A stretch of 64,000 bases of DNA, from the NCBI RefSeq assembly GCF_003626535.1, contig NZ_RBAL01000007.1:186001-250000 (forward strand), written 5' to 3'. The stretch comes from Streptomyces hoynatensis. Lineage in GTDB: Bacteria; Actinomycetota; Actinomycetes; Streptomycetales; Streptomycetaceae. Within the stretch, counting starts at the first letter, position 1; every line of letters starts with the position of its first letter. This document shows positions 1 through 8,021 of this stretch, piece after piece. Made by a program: the position numbers and the translations under genes. Under the pieces are notes generated by a model. The model was not told where the DNA came from, made no database searches, and saw only the letters and a program-made list of their open reading frames with translations.

Positions 1-544
1 CCACGGACAGCGCCCCCGCCGCGGCGGCGCCGCGCACGTCCCCGACGTGGTCGCCGACGTAGACGAGCGCGCCGTGCGCGCGCAGCGCCGCGGCCTTGGC
101 CTCGGCCCACAGCGAGCCGACGACGACGTCGGGCGCGAGACCGAGGTGGCGCATGTGCAGCAGCGCGTTCGGCTCGTGCTTGGCGGTCACCACGACCACC
201 CGCCCGCCCGCGCGGTGCACGGCCGCGATGGCCTCGCGCGCACCCGGCAGCGCGAGGGTCCCGGTGATCGCGTGCGCCGGGTAGAGCTCCCGGTACCTGG
301 CGGCCAGCTCGGGCACCCGCTCGGCGGGGAACCAGTGCGCGAGCTCCTCCTCCACCGGGGGCCCGAGCCTGCTGATCGGCACGTCGGGGTCCAGGTCGGA
401 ACCGGTCTCCGCGGCCAGCGCCACGTAGGCGGCCCTGATCCCCGGCCTGGAGTCGATGAGCGTCATGTCGAGGTCGAACCCGACGGTGAACGCGGCGGGG
501 CCGGCCGGCTCGGCGGAACGGGGGGATTCGGGCAGTGGGCACAT
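1..544 (-). CDS. HAD-family hydrolase (phosphatase), C-terminus cut by window edge
   Basis: About 181 codons are visible and the gene runs off the left edge. HAD motif I is clear (FDLDMTLIDS, catalytic Asp near residues 24 and 26). The motif III Lys lies in TAKHEPN and motif IV is VGDHVGDVRGA. A cap-like insert follows motif I, as in phosphoglycolate-phosphatase or beta-phosphoglucomutase-like enzymes. It probably dephosphorylates a small phosphorylated metabolite in the cytoplasm, but the substrate cannot be read from the sequence. The start is an ATG at 544, preceded by about 115 bases with no gene before the stop of the molybdenum hydroxylase gene at 660. Confidence 0.85.
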   Translation of the reverse strand, partial: MCPLPESPRSAEPAGPAAFTVGFDLDMTLIDSRPGIRAAYVALAAETGSDLDPDVPISRLGPPVEEELAHWFPAERVPELAARYRELYPAHAITGTLALPGAREAIAAVHRAGGRVVVVTAKHEPNALLHMRHLGLAPDVVVGSLWAEAKAAALRAHGALVYVGDHVGDVRGAAAAGALSV

Positions 545-659
545 ACCGCCAGTCTGCCTGCCGTCCCTCCGCGCCCCGCACCGGGGAGCCCGGGTCCGGC
601 CCGCGCCCGGCCCGGGACCGCTCGGGCCGCGGGGGGCCGGGGCGGTCCCGGGGGCGCCG

Positions 660-2933
660 TCAGAGCAGGTCCTCCAGGGACATCGGGAGGCGGGTGAGGC
701 GGCGGCCCGTGGCGTGGTGGACGGCGTTCGCGAGGGCGGCCGCCGTGCCGGCCTGGCCGATCTCGCCCACGCCCTTGACGCCCAGCGGGTTGACCGCCTC
801 GTCGTGGACCTCGACCAGTTCCACGGTGACCTCGGGCACGTCGGCATTCACCGGCACCAGGTAGTCGCCGAGGCTCGTGTTGTTCCAGCGGCCGAGGGCC
901 GGGTCCATGAAGGTCCGTTCGAGCAGGGCCTGGCCGAGGCCCCACAGCATGCCGCCCATCAGCTGGTTGGCGGCCATCCGCGCGTTGAGGACCCGGCCGG
1001 GGGCGAACGCGCCGACCAGGCGCCTGACCCGGATCACCCCGAGGTCGGCGTCGACGGCCACCTCGGCGAACTGGGCGCCGAAGGTGAGCATCGCGTGCGA
1101 GGAGCCGCTCGCGGTCAGGTCGGCCGGGCCCCAGGAGCCGGTGGCCTCGGCGTCCGGCTGCATATGCCGGCGCAGCAGCTGGGCGTAGGACTCGCCGGTC
1201 TCGGGCCGGTCGCGCAGCACCATCCGCCCGCCGGCCAGGGTGACGTCCGCGGCCCGCGCCCCGTGCAGCGGGGACTCCGGGTCGGCGATGGCCTGGGCGA
1301 TCAGCTGCGCGCGCAGGGCGGTGGCGGCGGCGTGCACGGCGGCGCCGGTGTAGGAGGCGCCCATGGAGCCGACCGCGGCGGAGACGTTGGGCAGGTCGGT
1401 GCTGCCGCCCTCGAAGCGGCAGGCGTCCACCGGCAGGCCGAGCGCGTCCGCCGCGACCTGCGCCATCGCCGTGGTCGCGCCGGTGCCGAACTCGGCGACC
1501 CCGGCCTGCACCAGCGCGCTGCCGTCGGCGAAGACCCTGGCCTTGGCGCGCTGCGGGTTGACCGGCGGCACGATCGGGTAGGCCGCGGTGGCCATGCCGA
1601 GGCCGATCAGCCAGTCGCCCTCCCTGGCCGGGGGCGCGGCCCTGCGCTCCCAGCCGATGAGCGCGGCGCCGCGGGCGTAGCACTCCTGAAGGCCCTTGCT
1701 CGACCAGGGCTTGCCGGTGACCGGGTCGCGTTCGGCGTGGTTGCGGCGCCTGAGTTCCAGCGGGTCGAGGCCGGTGCGCTGGGCCAGTTCGTCCATCGCG
1801 CTCTCCAGGGCGAACAGGCCGGTGGCCTCGCCGGGGCAGCGCATGAAGGTGGGCGTCATGGTGTGGGCGCGGGCCAGCAGGTAGCGGCCCTCGTAGTTCT
1901 CGCAGGCGTACAGCTGGGAGGCCGCCTCCAGGGAGGGCTCGGCCCAGTCGTCGAAGTGCGAGGTGGGGGAGAGCTTGTGGTGCCGCAGCGCCACCAGCCG
2001 CCCGTCGCGCAGGGCGCCGAGGGTGACGCGCTGCTCCTGCTCCTCGCGGTGGCCGCAGGAGGTGAACATCTGCTCCCTGGTGAGGGCGAGCCGGACCGGG
2101 CTCCCGGTCTCGCGCGCCGCCAGGGCGGCCAGGGCCGGGTGGGCCCAGGTCATGGCCTTGCAGCCGAAGCTGCCCCCGACGAGGTGGCTGTCGACCCGGA
2201 TGTCGGCGTGCGGCAGGCCGAGCAGCACCGCGAGGGTGTGCTGGGTGGCGGCCGGGCCCTGGGCGGAGTCGTACAGGAACAGGCGCCCGCCCTCCCAGGA
2301 GGCGGTGGTGGTGCAGGTCTCCAGCGGGTTCTGGTGGTTGGCGGCGTAGGTGAAGGTGAGGTCGACGGTCACCTCGGCCCGCTCCAGGCCGGCCGCCAGG
2401 TCGCCCCGGGTGGCGCGGCCGGGCAGCAGGCCGCCGAAGATCTTCTCCGGCTCGAAGGCCGTGTGCCTGATCTGGTCGAGGACGGTGGCGGAGGGGGCCT
2501 CCTCGTAGTCGACGCGGATCAGCCTGGTGGCGTGCAGGGCGCGTTCCCAGGTGTCGGCGACCACCATGGCCACCGGCTGGCCGGCGTAGTGGATCTCGGG
2601 GTCCTGGAGGGGGAAGAAGGTCTGGCCGGGGGCGGGGCCGCCCGCGAGGGAGGGCAGCAGCGGGGGCTGGGCGGCGATGCGCGGCAGGTTCTCGTGGGTG
2701 AACACGGCGCGCACGCCCTCGGCGGCCAGGGCCCCGGTGGTGTCGAGGGCGCGGATGCGCCCGGCGGCGATGTGCGCGCCGAGCAGGGCGGCGTGGGTGA
2801 GGCCCGCGGGGGCGTGGTCGCCGGAGTAGCGGGCGGTGCCCGTGGTCTTCTCCCGGCCGTCGGCGCGGCGCAGCGGGCGGCCGAGTGCCTCGCCCGCGGG
2901 CGGGCTCTGGGCGGGGGGCGCGGTCGCGGTCAT
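660..2933 (-). CDS. Molybdopterin-binding (large) subunit of a PaoC/XdhA-type molybdenum hydroxylase
   Basis: A 757-residue xanthine oxidase-family large subunit that binds molybdenum cofactor and oxidises aldehydes or N-heterocycles. The N-terminal hammerhead domain begins around REKTTGTARYSGD. The C-terminal GVGEIGQAG contains the Glu that acts as catalytic base in this family. Length is close to E. coli PaoC (YagR, about 730 residues). Its ATG overlaps the stop of the FAD subunit by 4 bases (ATGA), so the two are translationally coupled as the last two genes of a three-gene operon. No XdhC/PaoD-type chaperone or cofactor-insertion gene lies nearby in the window. The substrate is not determined; the four-cysteine FAD partner favours a PaoABC-like aldehyde oxidoreductase over a true xanthine dehydrogenase. 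Confidence 0.92.
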   Translation of the reverse strand: MTATAPPAQSPPAGEALGRPLRRADGREKTTGTARYSGDHAPAGLTHAALLGAHIAAGRIRALDTTGALAAEGVRAVFTHENLPRIAAQPPLLPSLAGGPAPGQTFFPLQDPEIHYAGQPVAMVVADTWERALHATRLIRVDYEEAPSATVLDQIRHTAFEPEKIFGGLLPGRATRGDLAAGLERAEVTVDLTFTYAANHQNPLETCTTTASWEGGRLFLYDSAQGPAATQHTLAVLLGLPHADIRVDSHLVGGSFGCKAMTWAHPALAALAARETGSPVRLALTREQMFTSCGHREEQEQRVTLGALRDGRLVALRHHKLSPTSHFDDWAEPSLEAASQLYACENYEGRYLLARAHTMTPTFMRCPGEATGLFALESAMDELAQRTGLDPLELRRRNHAERDPVTGKPWSSKGLQECYARGAALIGWERRAAPPAREGDWLIGLGMATAAYPIVPPVNPQRAKARVFADGSALVQAGVAEFGTGATTAMAQVAADALGLPVDACRFEGGSTDLPNVSAAVGSMGASYTGAAVHAAATALRAQLIAQAIADPESPLHGARAADVTLAGGRMVLRDRPETGESYAQLLRRHMQPDAEATGSWGPADLTASGSSHAMLTFGAQFAEVAVDADLGVIRVRRLVGAFAPGRVLNARMAANQLMGGMLWGLGQALLERTFMDPALGRWNNTSLGDYLVPVNADVPEVTVELVEVHDEAVNPLGVKGVGEIGQAGTAAALANAVHHATGRRLTRLPMSLEDLL

Positions 2934-3928
2934 GCCTGTCCCTCCGGGGTGGCGGCGAGCGTGCGCAGGACGCGGACGACGGCGCGCCTGGCGAGTTCGG
3001 CCTTGAAGGCGTTCATCGGGGTGGTCCTCGCCTCGGCGAGTTCGGCGCGGGCGGCCTCGTCGAAGACGCCGGGCTCGGCGGCGGCGCCCAGCAGCAGGCG
3101 TTCGGCGTGCCGGGCCCGCCAGGGCGTGGTGGCGACGCCGCCGAGGGCGAGCCGGACGCCGCTGATCCGGCCGTTCTCCAGGCGCAGGGTGGCGGCGACC
3201 GCCGTGAGGGCGAACTCGTAACTGGCCCGGTCGCGGATCTTCAGGTAGCGGGAGGTGCGGGCCGTCGGGGTGTCGGGCACCTCGATGGCGGTGATCAACT
3301 CGCCGTGTTCCAGGGGATTTTCGATGTGCGGGGTGTCGCCGGGCGGTAGCAGGAAGTCGTCGATGTGGAACGAGCGTTCGCCGGCGCCGCGCAGCGTGTG
3401 CACGCGGGCGTCGAGCGCGGTGAGGGCGACGGCGAGGTCGGAGGGGTGGGTGGCGATGCAGTGCTCGCTGGTGCCGAGGATGGCGTGGCCGCGGTTGATG
3501 CCGCCGAGCGCGGAGCAGCCGGTGCCGGGCTCCCGCTTGTTGCAGGGCGAGACGGCGTCGCGGTAGTAGGCGCAGCGGACGCGTTGCAGGAGGTTGCCGC
3601 CCATGGTGGCCATGGCGCGGAGCTGGGGGGAGGCGCCGAGTTCCAGTGCCTCGGCGATCAGCGGGAAGCGCTCGCGGACCAGCGGGTGGGCGGCGGCGTC
3701 GCTCATCCGGGTCAGCGCCCCGATCCGCAGGCCCCCGGCGGGGGTCTCCTCGATGCCGGCGAGCGGGAGGTCGCCGATGTCGACGAGGCGGTCGTGGCGC
3801 AGGACGTTCTGCCGCAGCAGGTCGACGGCGGTGGTGCCGCCGGCCAGGTAGGCGCCGCCCGGGTCGGCGGCGACGGCCGCCACGGCCTCGGCGGGGGCGG
3901 TGGCGCGGGCGTAGCTGACGGGTCGCAT
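2930..3928 (-). CDS. FAD-binding subunit of molybdenum hydroxylase, PaoB (YagS)-like with extra [4Fe-4S] motif
   Basis: 332 residues starting MRPVSYARAT at ATG 3928; an in-frame extension upstream overlaps the previous gene and is rejected. FAD-binding motifs are AGGTTAVDLL near the N-terminus and TMGGNLLQR. Four cysteines follow, in RCAYYRDAVSPCNK, TGCSAL and EHCIATHPSD. This pattern is shared with E. coli PaoB and 4-hydroxybenzoyl-CoA reductase beta subunits, which carry an additional [4Fe-4S] cluster. The protein passes electrons between FAD and the small [2Fe-2S] subunit. It lies 11 bases downstream of the small-subunit gene and overlaps the large-subunit gene by 4 bases. Confidence 0.92.
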   Translation of the reverse strand: MRPVSYARATAPAEAVAAVAADPGGAYLAGGTTAVDLLRQNVLRHDRLVDIGDLPLAGIEETPAGGLRIGALTRMSDAAAHPLVRERFPLIAEALELGASPQLRAMATMGGNLLQRVRCAYYRDAVSPCNKREPGTGCSALGGINRGHAILGTSEHCIATHPSDLAVALTALDARVHTLRGAGERSFHIDDFLLPPGDTPHIENPLEHGELITAIEVPDTPTARTSRYLKIRDRASYEFALTAVAATLRLENGRISGVRLALGGVATTPWRARHAERLLLGAAAEPGVFDEAARAELAEARTTPMNAFKAELARRAVVRVLRTLAATPEGQA

Positions 3929-3939
3929 GGGCCGGCTCC

Positions 3940-4485
3940 TCACATCCGTTTCGCGGCCGCCGCGATGGCGGCGGTGAGGTGCGGATAGGCGGCGCAGCGG
4001 CAGAGGTTGCCGCTCATCCACTCGCTGATCTCCGCGGGGTCGGCCTCCTCCCCCGGCGCCCCGGCGTGCCCCTCGCGCACCAGGGCGACGGCGGACATCA
4101 GCTGGCCGGGGGTGCAGTAGCCGCACTGGAAGGCGTCGTGGGCGATGAACTCCTCCTGCATCGGGTGCAGTTCGCCGCCCTGGGCGAGCCCTTCCACGGT
4201 GGTGACGCGGCGGCCCTCGCAGGCGATGGCCAGGGTGAGGCAGGAGAGCACCCGCCGTTCCTCCACCCACACCGTGCAGGCCCCGCAGGTGCCCTGGTCG
4301 CAGCCGCGCTTGGCGCCGGTGAGGCCGCACCCGTCGCGCAGCGCGGACAGCAGGCTGACCCGTGGCTCGATGTCCAGGGTGTAGGGGACGTCGTTGACGA
4401 TCAGCGGGACGGGCACCGGCCCTGGGCCGCGCTCCGGGGGAGCGGTCGCCGCCTGGCCGCGGGCGGCCGGTTTGTGCGTGGTCAC
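3940..4485 (-). CDS. [2Fe-2S] small subunit of molybdenum hydroxylase (PaoA/YagT-like)
   Basis: First gene of the three-gene operon, 181 residues. The plant-ferredoxin cluster motif is GCDQGTCGACTV with a downstream VLSC. The second, alpha-helical cluster motif is FQCGYCTPG followed by GNLCRCAAY. Both are diagnostic for the iron-sulfur subunits of this enzyme class. Two GTG codons, at 4491 and 4485, are possible starts. The second is chosen because an AGAGG Shine-Dalgarno sits 7 bases upstream of it. A longer reading to 4671 has no support. No twin-arginine signal is visible at either start, so unlike E. coli PaoA the complex is predicted to be cytoplasmic. Confidence 0.9.
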   Translation of the reverse strand: MTTHKPAARGQAATAPPERGPGPVPVPLIVNDVPYTLDIEPRVSLLSALRDGCGLTGAKRGCDQGTCGACTVWVEERRVLSCLTLAIACEGRRVTTVEGLAQGGELHPMQEEFIAHDAFQCGYCTPGQLMSAVALVREGHAGAPGEEADPAEISEWMSGNLCRCAAYPHLTAAIAAAAKRM

Positions 4486-4707
4486 GGTCACACCTCTGCG
4501 CGCTCGTAAGGGGGTTCGGGAGCGGCGCCGGCGCGGCACCCGGGGCAGTAAACCCACCAACCCCAACAAAAGGTGCATACCGGCGCTGAGGGGTTCAGAT
4601 GTACCACGCGCGTCCTGCCCCGCCCCGCCGCGGCGGTCAGGCGTGTTGCCGCGGCCCGGCGCGGCCCGCACGGCGCCCGGCGGGCGGCCGGGAGCCGGGG
4701 CGGCCCC

Positions 4708-5892
4708 TCAGCCGGCCGCCTTCTCCGGCGCCCGCCGCCTGGCCCGCCACAGCAGGAAGGCGGCGCTGGCCAGCGCCGCGGTGCGCAGCAGCCACGGCCA
4801 GTGGTCGTCGAACGCGGCCCCCGCCTCGCCCTCTTCGAGCGGCGCGCCGCCCCAGCCGCCCGACCTGGCGAGCAGCCACAGGCCGTAACCGCCGAAGACC
4901 AGCGCGGGCATGCCGAAGGTCGCCCACTGGGCGACGCGGCGGCTGAGCCGCGGGGACCAGTAGGCCGTCAGCCAGCCCAGGCCGAGGACCACGATCGAGC
5001 CGACGACGGTCCCGGCCACCAGCAGCAGCACGCCGAGCAGTTCCACCGGCCCGCCGGCGCGCTTGCCCAGCAGCGCCGCCCTGGCCAGGCGCCCGGCCGT
5101 GCCGCGCGGGCCGGAGCCCCTGGCCGCCCCGGCGGCCGAGGGGTCCTCCTGCGCCAACCCGCCCGCGCCGTCCCCTGGTTCGCCGCCCGCCTCGCGCCCC
5201 TCGCCCGCCGGGGGCGCGCCCGGCGGGCCCTGCTCCCCGTCGTACGCCGTCTCAAGGGGCGCGTCGAAGGGCGGGTGCAGCATCTCGGGGATCTCGATGC
5301 CCCCGGTGAAGCGGCCGATGTCGCCGTCGGGCCAGTAGGTGCGCGGCATCCCGCGCCGCGCCGCCCCCGGCCCGGCCGCGCCCTCCGGCCGCGCCGCGCC
5401 AGGCGCCCGCGCTCCCGGCGCCTCCGGCGCCTCCGGCACCTCGCCGCGCGCCTCGCCCGGCGTCTCGCGGGCCTCCCCCGGCGTCTCGCGCGGCTGCCCG
5501 GCCGGCCGCGCGCCCCGCGACGACCACAGTCCCCACAGCGCGCGCGCCGCGCCCTCCACCTCGACCCGCCGCGGGGCGGGCACCTGACGTTCCGTCACGG
5601 GCCGCCCGGAAGCCGGCCGCCCGGCCGCGGGCCGCTCGGGGGCGGGCGCCTGTGCGCCGGGTCCCGCGGCGGCCGCCGCGACCACCTCCTCGGGGCTGCC
5701 GAGGCGGTCCAGGATGCGGCGCACGGCGGCCTGGCCCTCCGCGCCCCCCGCCGCGGACCTGGCGCGGCCGATCTCGGTGCGCAGCCTGTTCACCAGCGAG
5801 GCGCGTTCCGCGGCCGACATGCTGGTGCCGTGCGCCAGGTCGCCGACCCGGCTCAGATAGTCGAATACCAGTTGCTCGCCTTCGATTCCCAC
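4708..5892 (-). CDS. Membrane protein with N-terminal HAAS-like region, Pro/Ala-rich linker and three C-terminal membrane helices
   Basis: About 394 residues of unknown function. The N-terminal 65 residues (VGIEGEQLVFDYLSRVGDLA onward, ending SPEEVVAAA) resemble the HAAS signalling domain found in actinobacterial membrane proteins. A long low-complexity linker follows, with repeats of ARETPGE and APEAPGA. Three hydrophobic segments lie at the C-terminus (VELLGVLLLVAGTVVGSIVV, then a segment around FGMPALVFGGYGLWLL, then LLRTAALASAAFLLW). I chose GTG 5892 because AAGGGAG lies 6 bases upstream; an ATG at 5943 lacks a comparable site. The gene stands alone between two divergent units. Confidence 0.75.
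   Translation of the reverse strand: MGIEGEQLVFDYLSRVGDLAHGTSMSAAERASLVNRLRTEIGRARSAAGGAEGQAAVRRILDRLGSPEEVVAAAAAGPGAQAPAPERPAAGRPASGRPVTERQVPAPRRVEVEGAARALWGLWSSRGARPAGQPRETPGEARETPGEARGEVPEAPEAPGARAPGAARPEGAAGPGAARRGMPRTYWPDGDIGRFTGGIEIPEMLHPPFDAPLETAYDGEQGPPGAPPAGEGREAGGEPGDGAGGLAQEDPSAAGAARGSGPRGTAGRLARAALLGKRAGGPVELLGVLLLVAGTVVGSIVVLGLGWLTAYWSPRLSRRVAQWATFGMPALVFGGYGLWLLARSGGWGGAPLEEGEAGAAFDDHWPWLLRTAALASAAFLLWRARRRAPEKAAG
5448..5510. repeat. Short tandem repeats inside the linker of the HAAS-like membrane protein gene
   Basis: The DNA repeats a unit close to CGCCCGGCGTCTCGCGGGCC in imperfect tandem, encoding ARETPGE-type repeats on the minus strand. It is a coding low-complexity repeat and probably varies in copy number between strains. 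Confidence 0.6.
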
Positions 5893-6001
5893 ACCCAGCT
5901 CCCTTGCCAGGGCCGGACGAGGTCGGCCCGCACCCGACGGCAACTGGCCCGATGCTACTCGTGGCCGGGCCGCCGCCGGGAGAACCTGAGGGAACGCCGT
6001 T

Positions 6002-6023
6002 GTTCATCGGGGGTTCACCGAAC
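6002..6023 (+). promoter_or_regulatory. PHO box (PhoP operator), two 11-base direct repeats
   Basis: Two directly adjacent 11-mers, GTTCATCGGGG and GTTCACCGAAC, match the Streptomyces PhoP direct-repeat unit, which begins GTTCA and repeats every 11 bases. They lie about 84 bases upstream of the pstB-like gene at 6107 and point towards it. Spacing and phase are exact. Confidence 0.8.
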
Positions 6024-6106
6024 GCCGTACAACCCGCTACCCAGGGCTCGTTACATGGTGAACGTCCCTGCGGGGACACCGTCACCACGCCCCCGGGAGC
6101 CTTCTG

Positions 6107-6973
6107 ATGGCAACTGGCCTTTCGACTCACGTCACGGCCCGACGCCGCCCGAGGCGGACCCGGACACTGCCGGATCTCGCCCCGGTGGTCTTCGGGCTGG
6201 CCAGGCTCCAGGTCTCCTACGGGCGTCACCGCGCCGTGCGCGACGTCACCATGACGGTGCACGAGCGCGAGATCACCGCCCTGATAGGCCCCTCGGGCTG
6301 CGGCAAGTCGACGGTCCTGCGCTCGCTGAACCGGATGAACGACCTCGTCCCCGGCGCGCGCGTGTCGGGGCGGGTGACCTACCGCGGTCACGACCTGTAC
6401 GGCCCCGGCGTCGACCCCATCGAGGTCAGGCGGCGGATCGGCATGGTGTTCCAGCGGCCCACCCCGTTCGCCAAGTCGATCTACGACAACGTGGCCTACG
6501 GGCCGCGGGCCGCGGCCGGCCGCCGCGGCCGGCTGCGCAAGGCCGAGCTGGACGACCGGGTGGAGGAGGCGCTGACCGGCGCGGCCCTGTGGGACGAGGT
6601 CAAGGACAAGCTGAAGAGCAGCGGGCTCGCCCTCTCCGGCGGCCAGCAGCAGCGCCTGTGCATCGCCCGCGCCATCGCCGTGCGGCCCGACGTGATGTTG
6701 ATGGACGAGCCCTGCTCCGCCCTCGACCCCGTCGCCACCGCCAAGATCGAAGACCTGATGCTGAGGCTGCGGCACGAGATGACCATCGTGATCGTCACGC
6801 ACCACATGCATCAGGCCGCCCGGGTCTCGGACCGCACCGCGTTCTTCACTGCCGACACCGACAGCGAGGGAGAGCGCCATGGGCGCCTGGTTGAGTACGA
6901 CGCAACCGAGAAGATCTTCAACCGCCCCGCCGACCGGCGCACGGAGGACTATATTTCCGGTCGCTTCGGATGA
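6107..6973 (+). CDS. Second PstB-like phosphate ABC transporter ATP-binding protein
   Basis: 288 residues. Walker A is GPSGCGKST, the signature is LSGGQQQR, Walker B runs into [12 protein letters not shown], and the H-loop is VTHHMHQ. It is clearly a paralogue of the PstB encoded at 11355, ending in the same YISGRFG, but has a basic 25-residue N-terminal extension and reads FAKSIYDN where the other has [13 protein letters not shown] box lies upstream and no permease gene is attached; the next gene, 31 bases on, is an atypical response regulator. It may serve as an alternative ATPase for PstCA or couple transport status to the regulator. Both roles are inference. Confidence 0.9.
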   Translation: MATGLSTHVTARRRPRRTRTLPDLAPVVFGLARLQVSYGRHRAVRDVTMTVHEREITALIGPSGCGKSTVLRSLNRMNDLVPGARVSGRVTYRGHDLYGPGVDPIEVRRRIGMVFQRPTPFAKSIYDNVAYGPRAAAGRRGRLRKAELDDRVEEALTGAALWDEVKDKLKSSGLALSGGQQQRLCIARAIAVRPDVMLMDEPCSALDPVATAKIEDLMLRLRHEMTIVIVTHHMHQAARVSDRTAFFTADTDSEGERHGRLVEYDATEKIFNRPADRRTEDYISGRFG

Positions 6974-7004
6974 GCCTCCCGCGCAGGAGGCGTCCGGGGA
7001 CGCC

Positions 7005-7769
7005 ATGCTGACCCATCCCGCCGGCCGTTCCCCCGGGCATTCCCCCGCCCCCGCGCCGGGCGCGGGCGCGCCCGCCATCCCGCTCGGCTCGAACCCGGTG
7101 GTGCTGCTCGCGGACGCCGACGAGCGCATCAGGCAGGGCCTGACGGCCCAGCTGGCGAAGTACCAGGTGTCCGTCGTGCACTGCGCCGACGGCGCGGCCG
7201 CGCTGCTGGAGGCCGGGCTGCGCAAGCCCGACGTGCTGCTGGTCTCGGCCGAGCTGCCGGTGATCGACGGCGCCACCGTGCTGCGCCTGGTGCGCCGGCG
7301 GCTCTCCATCCCCGTCGTGCTCGGGGTGGGCCCCGAGGACACCGCCGAGGTGGGCCCGGCCCTGGCCGCGGGGGCGAGCGCCTGCGTGGCCCGCCCCTAC
7401 CGGCCCAGGGAGGTGGCGCAGCTGCTCAGCCTCGCCGACCGGGGCGGGCGTGGCTGGGACCAGCCCCTGGTGTGCGGGCCGCTGACCCTGGACCCCTCCA
7501 CCTACGAGGTGCGGATGCACGGGATCTCCACGGCCCGGCTGCCGCTGCGCGAGTTCCAGCTGCTCCACCTGCTGATGCTGCACGCCGAGAAGGTCATCAC
7601 CAGGGACCGGATCAGGGCGGAGCTGTGGGGCGAGGGCGCCCGGCGTTCGAACACCATCACCGTTCACATTCGCCGCCTGCGCGAGCGGCTCGGCGACGAC
7701 CCGCACCACCCCGAGATCATCCAGACCGTCCGCGGCGTCGGCTACCGCCTCGTGCCCCCGGAAAGCTGA
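7005..7769 (+). CDS. OmpR/PhoB-type response regulator with degenerate receiver domain
   Basis: 254 residues. The receiver spans about residues 27-145 and the winged-helix DNA-binding domain about 150-250 (REFQLLHLLMLHAEKVITRD, SNTITVHIRRLRERLG, TVRGVGYRLV). The acidic pair ADADE is present, but the phosphoacceptor Asp is replaced: the strand reads PDVLLVSAELPVIDG, with Ser or Ala where DLxLP-type regulators have Asp. The conserved Lys of the KPF motif is Arg (VARPYRP). This is an aspartate-less receiver, so control by conventional phosphorylation is unlikely. It is co-directional with the pstB-like gene 31 bases upstream and behind the same PHO box. ATG 7005 is chosen; extensions would lie inside pstB2. 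No cognate kinase is nearby. Confidence 0.88.
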   Translation: MLTHPAGRSPGHSPAPAPGAGAPAIPLGSNPVVLLADADERIRQGLTAQLAKYQVSVVHCADGAAALLEAGLRKPDVLLVSAELPVIDGATVLRLVRRRLSIPVVLGVGPEDTAEVGPALAAGASACVARPYRPREVAQLLSLADRGGRGWDQPLVCGPLTLDPSTYEVRMHGISTARLPLREFQLLHLLMLHAEKVITRDRIRAELWGEGARRSNTITVHIRRLRERLGDDPHHPEIIQTVRGVGYRLVPPES

Positions 7770-7784
7770 GCCCACAAGGGCAAG

Positions 7785-7816
7785 GGCCTGGCTCCCCGCG
7801 CCGCGGGAGCCGGGCC
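7785..7816 (+). terminator. Hairpin terminator after the atypical response regulator gene
   Basis: A 12-base-pair stem (GGCCTGGCTCCC with GGGAGCCGGGCC, one T-G wobble) and an 8-base loop start 16 bases after the stop. It separates the pstB2/regulator operon from pstS. Confidence 0.6.
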
Positions 7817-7886
7817 GCACCCCGTCTCGCATCACGGAGACGAGACGACTTCCTTAACGATTCCAACTCTTTTTGTGAAACTGCCG

Positions 7887-7919
7887 GTTCCGACGAACCT
7901 ATCTTTCTGTTCACCTTCT
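7887..7919 (+). promoter_or_regulatory. Possible PHO box upstream of pstS
   Basis: GTTCACCTTCT at 7909-7919 matches the PhoP repeat unit. GTTCCGACGAA at 7887-7897 lies exactly two 11-base units upstream, with a poor unit (CCTATCTTTCT) between them. The run sits about 105 bases before the pstS start in an AT-richer patch. It is less convincing than the PHO box at 6002. Confidence 0.5.
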
Positions 7920-8021
7920 GGCCCTCACCCCTTCGCTGGCCGCTCCTACGTTCTCCTCGACAACGTCGAGTCATTTACCCCACCCGGCCGGTTGGCTGGG
8001 ACGAACGAGGAGCAATCGGCC

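Noticed and set aside
456..3221. A 921-codon plus-strand frame opposite the molybdenum hydroxylase genes
   Set aside because: It is antisense to three well-matched subunits, has no recognisable domain and shows the Gly/Arg/Ala-rich composition of mirror frames in GC-rich DNA.
4486..4671. N-terminal extension of the [2Fe-2S] subunit as a signal peptide
   Set aside because: The extended sequence has no twin-arginine or hydrophobic signal and no ribosome site; a GTG with AGAGG upstream gives the normal family length.
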